Assembly: GCA_903893335.1 (NCBI GenBank)
Contig: CAITLX010000404.1
Span: 1-10,000 of the forward strand
Source: an uncultured delta proteobacterium
GTDB lineage: Bacteria; Myxococcota_A; Polyangia; Polyangiales; Polyangiaceae
Length of the DNA stretch: 10,000 bases
Reading direction: 5' to 3'
Below, one piece after another: positions 1 through 6,826 of the stretch. A program made the translations under genes and the position numbers. The notes beneath the pieces were generated by a model. The model worked only from the letters and a program-made list of their open reading frames with translations, had not been told where the DNA came from and ran no database searches. Each line of letters begins with the position of its first letter. Position 1 is the first letter of the stretch.

Positions 1-143
1 CGGCGGTCGCGGCGGCCGTGCGGGTCGTCGCCATCGACGGCGTCGTGCGCACCTCCGAGCGCGAGCTGCTGTTCGAGCTCGCCGAGGGGCTGGGCGTCGA
101 TCGCGACTCGGTCGCGGACCTCGTGCGCGACCTCGCGCGCTAG
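1..143 (+). CDS. TerB-like domain protein, C-terminal end only (cut by left edge)
   Basis: An open frame runs from base 3 to a TAG at 141-143 and gives the last 46 residues of a protein whose start lies outside the window. The visible part reads as two or three helices with the pattern VVAIDGVVRTSERELLFELAEG (shown here in pieces: AIDGVV, then SERELLFELA, then LGVD). A DG pair followed by an acidic or polar residue, a conserved Glu and LA..LG is typical of the C-terminal half of TerB-like helical domains, small domains found alone or attached to J-domain and membrane proteins. The TerB reading rests on this pattern alone. The gene converges with the GH92 gene, and the two stop codons overlap in one CTAG (140-143). 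I cannot tell which full-length protein this belongs to. Coding status is fairly secure because codon third positions are nearly all G or C up to the stop. Confidence 0.6.
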   Translation, partial: AVAAAVRVVAIDGVVRTSERELLFELAEGLGVDRDSVADLVRDLAR

Positions 144-2530
144 GGGCAGACGGGCGTCGTCGCCCAGGCCGACGGCGTCGGGCCCATGACGAGCACGAGC
201 TTGCCCCCCTTGCGGAGGTCGGCGTCGCGCAGGCGCGGGTCGGTGAGGGGCACGCCGTCGAGCGTCGCCGACTGCACGTAGGGCGCGTCGGGCCCGTTGC
301 CCTGCGCCTCGAGGACGAAGTCCTTGCCGCCTGCGGGGTCGATGTGGAACGTCACGCGGTCGAAGTGCGGGCTGCCGAGCCAGTAGAGCCCCGAGCCCGG
401 CGTGACGGGGTAGAGGCCCATCAGCGCGAAGGCGAGCCACGACGAGGTCGCTCCGGCGTCGTCGTTGCCCGGCAGGCCGCCCGGCGCGGTGCTGAACGAG
501 GCCGCGACCACCTGGCGCAGGCGCGACGCGGTCTTCGCCGGCGCGCCGACGAGGTCGTAGAGCCAGGGCGCGTGGAAGTCGGGCTCGTTGGACACGTCGA
601 AGTGCCCGCCGTCGAAGAACGCGTCGAGCTCGGCCTCGAACGCCTGCGCGCCGCCGATCGCGGTGACGAGCCCGCACAGGTCCTGCGGCACCGACCAGCG
701 GTACTTCCACGCGTCGGCCTCGGTGAAGCCGTTGCCCGAGGTGGGGTCGAACGGCTCGAGGAAGTGCCCGTCGCGCGCGCGCAGCTGCGGGAAGCGGTGG
801 GCGGGGTTCCACGTGTTCTTCCAGTTGCCCGAGCGCGCGGTGAAGAGCGCCGCGTCGGCGTCGTTGCCCACCGCCGAGGCGATCTGCGCGACGCACCCGT
901 CGGCCTGCGCGTGCTCGAGCGTCATCGAGGCGGCCTGCAGCGTGTCGCACTCCTCGGGCACCCAGCCGAGGTTCACGTAGTCGGGGGGCGTGCCCTGGCC
1001 GAAGTAGCCGCAGAGGCCGTCCTCGCCCGGGTTGCGCGAGTCCTCCATCGAGCCCTTGCGCATCCCCTCGTACGCCTTCGCGACGTCGAAGCCTCGCAGC
1101 CCCTTGGCCCACGCGTCGGCGATGCTGCAGAAGTTGAAGTTGCCCGTCATGACGCGCGAGTCGCCGAGCGCGTGCCACGAGCACTTCGACATCCAGCCGG
1201 CGTGCTCGTACCAGGTCACGTACGACTGGATCATGTCGGGCACGACCTCGGGGTCGAGCAGCCCGAGCATCGGGAAGGTGCCGCGCGCGGTGTCCCACGC
1301 GCACCAGTCGTCGGCGTAGAAGTGGTGGCCCGCGGCGGGCTGCACCGCGCCTGCGTCGCCGCCGCCGAGGAAGAAGCGGTCGCCCTCGGTGTAGTCCGCC
1401 GGCTGCAGGAGCGCGTGGTAGAGCGCGGTCGAGAGCATCGAGCGCTGGGCGTCGGTGCCCCCCTCGACCTCGATGCGCGACAGGTGCGTGTCCCACGCGG
1501 CGCCGGCGCGATCGCGGATCTGCTCGAAGGTCGCCGCGCCGAGCTCGTCGTCGCGGTTCTTGCGCGCCTGCGCGACGTCGATGAACGAGACGCCGACGCG
1601 CGCCTCGACGACGCGCCCCGCCATCGCGTCGAGCTCGACCCACGCCCCGGCGTGGTCGCCCGTGACGTCGCGCCGCCCGGGCACGACGTCGGAGCTCTGC
1701 CAGGTGCCGGCCGACGCGAACGGCCGGTCGAACTTCACCGAGAAGAAGGCCGTCGCGAGCCCCGTCTTGGGCGCCACGCCGTTGAGCGCGAAGGCGATGA
1801 CGGGCTCGACCTGGTAGTCGCCGAAGCCCTCGACCGTGTCGTCGCCGACGACGTGCACCTCGCCGCCGACCGAGCGGCCGCGGGTGTGGCCTGCATCGAC
1901 GAGCACGCGGTTGCCGCCGCAGGCGGGGAACGTGTAGCGGTGCACGCCGGCGTGTGCGGTCGCGGTGAGCTCGACGCGCACGTCCTCGTCGTCGAGCGTC
2001 ACGGCGTAGTAGCCGGGCGTGACGACCTCGGTGGCGTGCGAGAAGCGCGTCGGGTTCTTGTAGGGCGAGGTCTCGAGCGTGCCCGTCTGCGGGAGCAGCA
2101 GCACCTCGCTGTAGCCCATGTTGCTGCCGCCCGGCCCCTCGAGGTGCGTGTGCGAGAAGCCTTGCAGCTTGGTGTCGTCGTACGAGTAGGCCTTGATCGA
2201 GCCCACCTCGACGTCGGTGTCGGGCGAGAGCTTGACCATGCCGTGCGGCACGAGCGCGCCGGGCACGGTGTTGCCCGAGCCGCTGGTGCCGACGAGCGGG
2301 TCGACCCGCGCGGCCGCTCCCGGCGCCGTCCACGGCACCTTCGCCGTCGAGGCGTCGGCGTCGAGCGGGCAGTGATCGACCGGTGGCGCGGCCTCGGCGG
2401 CGTCGCCTGCGTCGGGCTCGCCGACGCTCGCGTCGGCGGAGGCGGCGGCTTCGTCGTCGCTCGCGCACGCGGGCAGCGCGAGCAGCGAGGCGAGCAGGCA
2501 CGGGGCGAGGAGGCAGCGCGCGGAGAGCAT
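140..2530 (-). CDS. GH92 family alpha-mannosidase, lipoprotein
   Basis: A 796-residue exported glycoside hydrolase of family GH92, calcium-dependent inverting exo-alpha-mannosidases that trim mannose from N-glycans and yeast-type mannans. Residues 1-21 form a lipoprotein signal peptide ending in LPAC with lipidated Cys22, then an Ala/Asp-rich linker to about residue 52. The N-terminal beta-sandwich starts at VDPLVGTSGSGNTVPGALVP (77-96), with the family's GMV.LSPDT at 97-105 and GFSHTHLEGPG at 124-134. The helical catalytic domain follows from about 345: FTEADAWKY (602-610) holds the likely general acid Glu604, NEPDFHAPWLY is at 648-658, and GLPGNDDAG (685-693) carries the likely catalytic base Asp. 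The C-terminal GLYPVTPGSGLYWLGSP (705-721) is a GH92 hallmark. Length is normal for the family. Ten mature cysteines apart from Cys22 suggest disulfides. The ATG at 2530 gives an intact signal peptide; its ribosome binding site (CGGGG) is weak. Family is near certain. Linkage specificity (1,2, 1,3, 1,4 or 1,6) is not; the region around 648-649 reads Asn-Glu, where I recall alpha-1,2 enzymes having a His-Glu pair. Confidence 0.95.
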   Translation of the reverse strand: MLSARCLLAPCLLASLLALPACASDDEAAASADASVGEPDAGDAAEAAPPVDHCPLDADASTAKVPWTAPGAAARVDPLVGTSGSGNTVPGALVPHGMVKLSPDTDVEVGSIKAYSYDDTKLQGFSHTHLEGPGGSNMGYSEVLLLPQTGTLETSPYKNPTRFSHATEVVTPGYYAVTLDDEDVRVELTATAHAGVHRYTFPACGGNRVLVDAGHTRGRSVGGEVHVVGDDTVEGFGDYQVEPVIAFALNGVAPKTGLATAFFSVKFDRPFASAGTWQSSDVVPGRRDVTGDHAGAWVELDAMAGRVVEARVGVSFIDVAQARKNRDDELGAATFEQIRDRAGAAWDTHLSRIEVEGGTDAQRSMLSTALYHALLQPADYTEGDRFFLGGGDAGAVQPAAGHHFYADDWCAWDTARGTFPMLGLLDPEVVPDMIQSYVTWYEHAGWMSKCSWHALGDSRVMTGNFNFCSIADAWAKGLRGFDVAKAYEGMRKGSMEDSRNPGEDGLCGYFGQGTPPDYVNLGWVPEECDTLQAASMTLEHAQADGCVAQIASAVGNDADAALFTARSGNWKNTWNPAHRFPQLRARDGHFLEPFDPTSGNGFTEADAWKYRWSVPQDLCGLVTAIGGAQAFEAELDAFFDGGHFDVSNEPDFHAPWLYDLVGAPAKTASRLRQVVAASFSTAPGGLPGNDDAGATSSWLAFALMGLYPVTPGSGLYWLGSPHFDRVTFHIDPAGGKDFVLEAQGNGPDAPYVQSATLDGVPLTDPRLRDADLRKGGKLVLVMGPTPSAWATTPVCP

Positions 2531-2629
2531 GGCCCCGACGTTACCAAACTTGCCGCTGCGCCATCCGGCCTCGGCGCGCCATGACTTCGCGCAGGGCGCG
2601 CCGCTGACGCGCGTGGTAAGCGCAGGGCC

Positions 2630-3841
2630 GTGTCATCCCGACTTCGCCTGATGGGGGAGCTCCCCGAGCCGCCGGCGACGGTGCGCCCCGCGGTCGCGGC
2701 GAAGGGCTTCCGCCCCTTCTTCCTGCTGGCGTCCGCGTTCGCGGTCGTCGCGATGACGCTCTGGCTGCACACGCTGCACGGCGGGGCGTCGCCGAGCGCG
2801 TACCTCGACGCGACGAGCTGGCACGCGCACGAGATGCTCTTCGGCTACAGCGGAGCGGTCATCGCGGGCTTCCTGCTCACCGCCGTCGGCAACTGGACGC
2901 AGCAGGAGACGCTCGTCGGCAAGCCGCTGCTCGCCCTCGCGGCGCTCTGGGTCGCGGGGCGCGCGGCGATGGCGTCGCACGGCCTGGTGCCGCCGCCGGT
3001 CGTCGCGGCGATCGATCTCGCGTTCCTCCCCGCGCTCGGCGTCGCCATCGGTCGCCCGCTGCTCGCCACGGGCAACCGGCGCAACTTCGTCATGCTCGGC
3101 GTGCTCGGCGCGCTCTGGCTCGCCAACCTCACCGTCCACCTCGACGCGCTCGGGTGGATGGTCGGCTGGCGCCGGCGCGGCACGCTGCTCGCGCTCGACA
3201 TCGTCGCGTTCCTGCTCGTGCTGATGGCCGGGCGGCTCGTGCCGATGTTCACGCGCAACGCGACCGGCGTGCAGTCGATCCGCTCGGCGCCCGCGCTCGA
3301 TCGCGCGGCAGCGGGCTCGATGGCGCTCGTGGCGCTCATCGACCTCGTGGCGCCGGGCACAGGCTACGCAGCGGTCGCCGCGGCCGTCGCGTTCGTGCCG
3401 ACGGTCGCGTGCATGGTGCCGTGGGGCGGGTGGCACGCGCGCCGCGTGCCGCTGCTCTGGATCCTGCACCTCGGCTACGCGTGGGTGCCCGTCGCGCTCG
3501 CGCTCCGCGCGCTCGGAGGGCTCTGGCCCGCGATGCCCGCCGCCGTCGCGACGCACGCGCTCACGGTGGGCGCCATCGGCGGCCTCACGCTCGGCATGAT
3601 CACCCGCGTGTCGCTCGGTCACAGCGGGCGACCGCTCGTCGCCCCGCGCGCGCTCTCGGTGGCGTTCGCCCTCGTCGGCCTCGCGGCCCTCGTGCGCGTC
3701 GTGGTGCCGCTCGTCTCGCTCGCCCACTACCAGGCCTCGCTCTACGCCTCGGGCGCGCTGTTCGTGGTCGCATTCGGCGCCTATTTCGTCGCGTTCTACC
3801 GCGCGCTGACGACGCCGCGCCCCGACGGCAAGCCGGGCTGA
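2630..3841 (+). CDS. nnrS: NnrS family haem/copper membrane protein
   Basis: A 403-residue integral membrane protein of the NnrS family. Members contain haem and copper and are linked to nitric-oxide metabolism and protection from nitrosative stress, often under NO-responsive regulators. The protein is almost entirely hydrophobic segments, about ten to twelve membrane helices. Family marks are GFRPFFLLA (26-34), WHAHEMLFGY.GAVIAGFLLTAV..WT (64-90), GRLVPMFTRN (201-210), HLGYAWVP (280-287) and HALTVGAIGGLTLGMITRVSLGHSGR (309-334, given here in outline). His65, His67, His280, His309 and His331 lie in these conserved blocks and are candidate metal or haem ligands. The start is uncertain: GTG at 2630 and ATG at 2651 are in frame seven codons apart, and neither has a strong ribosome binding site. 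The first membrane helix begins near residue 28, so either start gives a complete protein. It is divergent from the mannosidase gene with 99 bp between, and no nitrite, nitric-oxide or nitrous-oxide reductase gene is in view, so its link to denitrification here is unsupported. Confidence 0.92.
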   Translation: MSSRLRLMGELPEPPATVRPAVAAKGFRPFFLLASAFAVVAMTLWLHTLHGGASPSAYLDATSWHAHEMLFGYSGAVIAGFLLTAVGNWTQQETLVGKPLLALAALWVAGRAAMASHGLVPPPVVAAIDLAFLPALGVAIGRPLLATGNRRNFVMLGVLGALWLANLTVHLDALGWMVGWRRRGTLLALDIVAFLLVLMAGRLVPMFTRNATGVQSIRSAPALDRAAAGSMALVALIDLVAPGTGYAAVAAAVAFVPTVACMVPWGGWHARRVPLLWILHLGYAWVPVALALRALGGLWPAMPAAVATHALTVGAIGGLTLGMITRVSLGHSGRPLVAPRALSVAFALVGLAALVRVVVPLVSLAHYQASLYASGALFVVAFGAYFVAFYRALTTPRPDGKPG

Positions 3842-3857
3842 CGGCCGGTGCGCCGAG

Positions 3858-3888
3858 CGCGCCCGCGCATTTCGCCGCAGGGGGCGCG
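3858..3888 (+). terminator. possible terminator hairpin after nnrS
   Basis: A perfect 7-bp inverted repeat, CGCGCCC at 3858-3864 and GGGCGCG at 3882-3888, begins 16 bp after the nnrS stop with a 17-nt loop. No T tract follows, so a classical intrinsic terminator is not supported. Inverted repeats of this length also arise by chance in DNA this rich in GC. Confidence 0.3.
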
Positions 3889-3899
3889 GCTGGTACAGT
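3871..3899 (+). promoter_or_regulatory. candidate promoter of the HKD-lamin-tail gene
   Basis: TTCGCC (3871-3876) and TACAGT (3894-3899) are separated by exactly 17 bp. They match the sigma-70 -35 and -10 consensus at three and four of six positions. TACAGT sits in the only modestly AT-containing stretch of the 77-bp gap. Transcription would start near 3906 and leave a short leader holding the GGAGG ribosome binding site. This is weak, consensus-only evidence. Confidence 0.25.
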
Positions 3900-3908
3900 C
3901 CGCGCCAC

Positions 3909-3921
3909 GGAGGGGCCCTTG
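3909..3921 (+). promoter_or_regulatory. strong ribosome binding site deciding a TTG start
   Basis: GGAGGGG at 3909-3915 places GGAGG five nucleotides before a TTG at 3919-3921. The frame is open far upstream through nnrS (back to about 3154) with no stop to limit it, so this site is what fixes the start. Translation from the TTG gives Met-Arg-Thr-Arg-Arg, then a hydrophobic stretch and a lipobox, exactly where a signal peptide should be. Confidence 0.85.
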
Positions 3922-6756
3922 CGCACCAGAAGGTTCACTTGCGGTCGGGTGGCTCGAGTCGTCGGCGGCGTCGCAGCGGTCGCGTCGCTGCTCGCGGGGT
4001 GCGGCGCGGACGACGGCCCCGCCGGATCGCCCTCGGGAGACGGCGCCGAGGCGACCGGGACGGCCGCTGCGTTCGTGTCGCGCGAGAAGTCGAGCGTGGC
4101 CGGTGCCAGCCGCTTCGACATCTACTTCACGCAGCCAGGCACCAGCGCGGCGACGGGCTCGGACCCGATCGTCGACGACGATCTGGTGGCGCTCATCGGC
4201 GCCGCCAAGACGTCGATCTCGGCCGCGCTCTACGACTTCGACCGGCAGAACGTCATCGGCGCCCTCGTCGCGGCGCGCGGGCGCGGGGTCGAGGTGCGGC
4301 TCGTCGGCGACGGCGACAACCTCGACGAGGCCGGCTACGTGCAGGCCGCCGCCGCGGGCATCCCGATGGTCGTGCGCCCCGCGGGCAGCGCGATCATGCA
4401 CGACAAGTTCATCGTCGTGGACGACCGCTACCTGTTCACCGGCAGCATGAACGCGAGCGACAACGACGTGCTGCGCAACAACAACGACGCGCTCATCCTC
4501 GAGGACGCGGCGATGGCCGCCGCCTACCGCGCCGAGTTCGAGGAGATGTTCACCGGCCACCGCTTCGGCCCAGCGAAGTCCGACGTGACGACCTCGAACA
4601 CGACGACGATCGACGGCGTGCCGGTCGAGTTCTACGTCGGGCCGCGCGACGCGCTGATGGCGCAGCTGCTCGCCAAGCTCGACACCGCGGGCACGTCGGT
4701 GCGCTTCCTCATCTTCACCTTCGCGAAGCCCGAGCTGAAGGACGCCCTCATCGCGAAGAAGAACGCGGGCGTCGCGGTCTACGGCGTGTTCGACCAGCTG
4801 CAAGCCGGGCAGGGGTACTCGCAGGACGACGCCCTCGCCGCCGCGGGGGTGCGCACCTTCATCGACGGCAACGCCAACTACGGCTCGTCGGGCGGCGCGC
4901 TGCTGCACCACAAGGTCATGATCCTCGACGGCGAGACGGCGTCGGACCCCATGGTCGTCACCGGCTCGTTCAACTGGACCGACGCGGCCAGCTCCGACAA
5001 CGACGAGAACCTCGTCGTCATCCACAGCGGCGCCGTCGCGCGCGCCTACCTCGAGGAGTTCTGCGCCGTCGCGTCGGTGGCCACGGTGCACCCCGCGTCG
5101 ACCGGCCCGACCGACCGCGGCTGCGGCGGCAAGATCGTCGTCAACGAGGCGCTGCCCAACCCCGTGGGCACCGATCTCGGCCAGGAGTACGTCGAGATCG
5201 TCAACACCGGCGTCGGCGCGGTCGACCTCGGCGGCTACACGCTGAGCGTCGGCGGCTCGGTCAAGCACACGTTCGCCTCGGGTTGGACGCTGCCCGGCGG
5301 CGCGGTGTCGGTCGTGTACGATCAGGGGGCGCACGCGACGACGCCGGGCGCCGTGGCCTCGACGTCGGGCAACCTCGGGCTGACCAACTCGGGCGCGACC
5401 GTGACGCTGAAGGACGGCGCGGGCACGACGATGGACGTGTTCACGTACGGCGCGACGAGCGAGGGCGTCGCGCAGAACCGCCGCCCCGACGCCGCTCCCG
5501 GCGGCGTGGTCGTCGCGCACGATCTCGTCGAGGGGGCGCACGGCGCTGCCTCGCCGGGGCTGCGCGCCGATCAGAGCGCCTTCACGGGGGTGGGCGCGGT
5601 GAGCGGCACGGCGGCCGCCGCTCCGGCGGCGCACGAGCTGCTCATCACGCAGTTCGCCACGCGCGGGCCCGCGAGCGCCGCCGACGAGTTCGTCGAGGTG
5701 TACAACGCGAGCGACCGCGTGCTCGACGTCGGCGGGCTGCGCGTGCAGTACGAGCCCGCGTCGTGCTCGGGTTGGTCGGACCGGCACACGGTGCCGAGCG
5801 GTACGCGGCTGACGCCGGGGCAGTTCTACCTCGTCGCGTCGAGCGGCTACTCGGGGGCTGCGACGGCGAGCGCCGACGGCGCGCTCGGCGGGTCGGGCTT
5901 CGCCGACAACGGCCTCTTGCGCGTCGTCGACGCGGCGGGCGGCGAGCTCGACAAGGTCGCCTACGGCGTCGGGCTCACCTGCCGCGGCGAGGGGGGCACC
6001 GTGGCGCCGAACCACGGCACGCTGGCCAACGGCGACACCGTCGCGCGCAGGCCCGGCTCCTTCACCAACGCCGCTCCCGCCCAGGACGGCGACGACAACG
6101 CCGCGGACTTCGCCGTGCAGGTGGGGCGCGCGCCGCGCAGCGCGGTGACCGTCCCGCAGCCCTCCAAGGGCGTCGTCCGGCCGGGCGCGGGGCAGCTGCT
6201 CGTCAGCCAGTTTGCGACGCGCGGCCTGACGAGCGCTGCCGACGAGTTCGTCGAGGTCTACAACGCGACGAGCGCGGCGTTGACGATCGACGGCGTGCGC
6301 ATCCAGTACCAGACGTCGTCGTGCGGGAGCTGGTCCGACCGCCACACCGTGGGCGCGGGCACCACGCTGCTGCCGGGGCAGTTCTACCTCGCGGCCAACC
6401 CCACCGGGTACGTGACGCCGGCGTCGGGGCCGGCCGCGAATGGCGCGCTGAGCACCGCGGGGCTGAGCGACAGCGCGTCGATCCGCCTGCTCGGCGCCGC
6501 CGGGCAGGTGCTCGACCTCGTCGCGTACGGCACCGGGCTCGCGTGCACGGGCGAGGGGGGCACGGTCGCGCCCGGTCAGCTCTCGGCCGCGAGCGCGCCG
6601 AACGGCGCGAGCGTCGGTCGCCACGCGGCCGACTCGGGCGCGGTCTTCTCCAAGGCGGCCCCCATCGTCGACGCGAACGACAACGTGAAGGACTTCGCCG
6701 TGCGCGCGGTGCGCTCGCCCCGCGACAGCGCGTCTCCCGCGCAGCCGAGCCGGTAG
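3919..6756 (+). CDS. lipoprotein with two HKD (phospholipase D/nuclease) domains and three lamin-tail domains
   Basis: A 945-residue exported protein. Residues 1-27 are a lipoprotein signal peptide (MRTRR, hydrophobic core, lipobox LAGC with Cys28), then a Gly/Ala/Asp linker. Two phospholipase-D-superfamily domains follow. The first, about 65-215, has HDKFIVVD (His161, Lys163, Asp168) and TGSMNAS. The second, about 235-385, has HHKVMILD (His330, Lys332, Asp337) and TGSFNWT. Both HxKxxxxD motifs are intact, so one chain could form a complete two-histidine active site that cleaves phosphodiesters through a phosphohistidine intermediate. GSFNWT resembles Nuc-type endonucleases, so a nuclease is at least as likely as a phospholipase. 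Three lamin-tail domains (immunoglobulin-like, probably binding DNA, surface or protein) fill about 404-540, 572-742 and 757-938; the last two are clear duplicates. The long open frame upstream of TTG 3919 is a shadow inside nnrS. No operon partner is obvious: nnrS ends 77 bp before, and the CBS gene starts 70 bp after. Substrate is not determinable from sequence. Confidence 0.92.
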   Translation: MRTRRFTCGRVARVVGGVAAVASLLAGCGADDGPAGSPSGDGAEATGTAAAFVSREKSSVAGASRFDIYFTQPGTSAATGSDPIVDDDLVALIGAAKTSISAALYDFDRQNVIGALVAARGRGVEVRLVGDGDNLDEAGYVQAAAAGIPMVVRPAGSAIMHDKFIVVDDRYLFTGSMNASDNDVLRNNNDALILEDAAMAAAYRAEFEEMFTGHRFGPAKSDVTTSNTTTIDGVPVEFYVGPRDALMAQLLAKLDTAGTSVRFLIFTFAKPELKDALIAKKNAGVAVYGVFDQLQAGQGYSQDDALAAAGVRTFIDGNANYGSSGGALLHHKVMILDGETASDPMVVTGSFNWTDAASSDNDENLVVIHSGAVARAYLEEFCAVASVATVHPASTGPTDRGCGGKIVVNEALPNPVGTDLGQEYVEIVNTGVGAVDLGGYTLSVGGSVKHTFASGWTLPGGAVSVVYDQGAHATTPGAVASTSGNLGLTNSGATVTLKDGAGTTMDVFTYGATSEGVAQNRRPDAAPGGVVVAHDLVEGAHGAASPGLRADQSAFTGVGAVSGTAAAAPAAHELLITQFATRGPASAADEFVEVYNASDRVLDVGGLRVQYEPASCSGWSDRHTVPSGTRLTPGQFYLVASSGYSGAATASADGALGGSGFADNGLLRVVDAAGGELDKVAYGVGLTCRGEGGTVAPNHGTLANGDTVARRPGSFTNAAPAQDGDDNAADFAVQVGRAPRSAVTVPQPSKGVVRPGAGQLLVSQFATRGLTSAADEFVEVYNATSAALTIDGVRIQYQTSSCGSWSDRHTVGAGTTLLPGQFYLAANPTGYVTPASGPAANGALSTAGLSDSASIRLLGAAGQVLDLVAYGTGLACTGEGGTVAPGQLSAASAPNGASVGRHAADSGAVFSKAAPIVDANDNVKDFAVRAVRSPRDSASPAQPSR
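5629..6732 (+). repeat. tandem intragenic duplication encoding lamin-tail domains 2 and 3
   Basis: Two units of roughly 170-180 codons lie head to tail: 5629-6144 (residues 571-742) and 6187-6732 (residues 757-938). They share QFATRG, SAADEFVEVYNA, WSDRHTV, PGQFYL, GEGGTVAP and DFAV.....R.PR in the same order, first offset by 186 residues and drifting to 195 through small insertions. Each has one Cys before WSDRHT (616, 802) and one before GEGG (688, 876), which could form a disulfide within each unit. Many shared residues use different synonymous codons (for example CAGTTCGCC versus CAGTTTGCG), so the duplication is not recent. Confidence 0.85.
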
Positions 6757-6826
6757 CTCGGGTTCGCGTCGCGCGCGGCGGCGCGGCCTCAAGCTCCCCG
6801 GGGATGCGCCGTTCTCGCCGGGTGCG

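Noticed and set aside
344..2584. A 746-codon open frame on the + strand opposite the GH92 gene.
   Set aside because: Its translation is Arg/Val/Ala/Glu-rich with no recognisable motif, as expected from the reverse complement of GC-biased codons. The minus strand carries full GH92 motifs.
1999..2772. A 257-codon minus-strand frame spanning the GH92/nnrS divergent gap.
   Set aside because: It overlaps the starts of both well-supported genes, and its product is Arg/Ser/Pro-rich repeats typical of a shifted frame.
3154..3918. Possible 1200-residue protein in which the HKD gene extends upstream inside nnrS.
   Set aside because: The upstream part is an Arg/Ala-rich shadow of nnrS. The TTG at 3919 has a strong ribosome binding site and begins a proper lipoprotein signal peptide.
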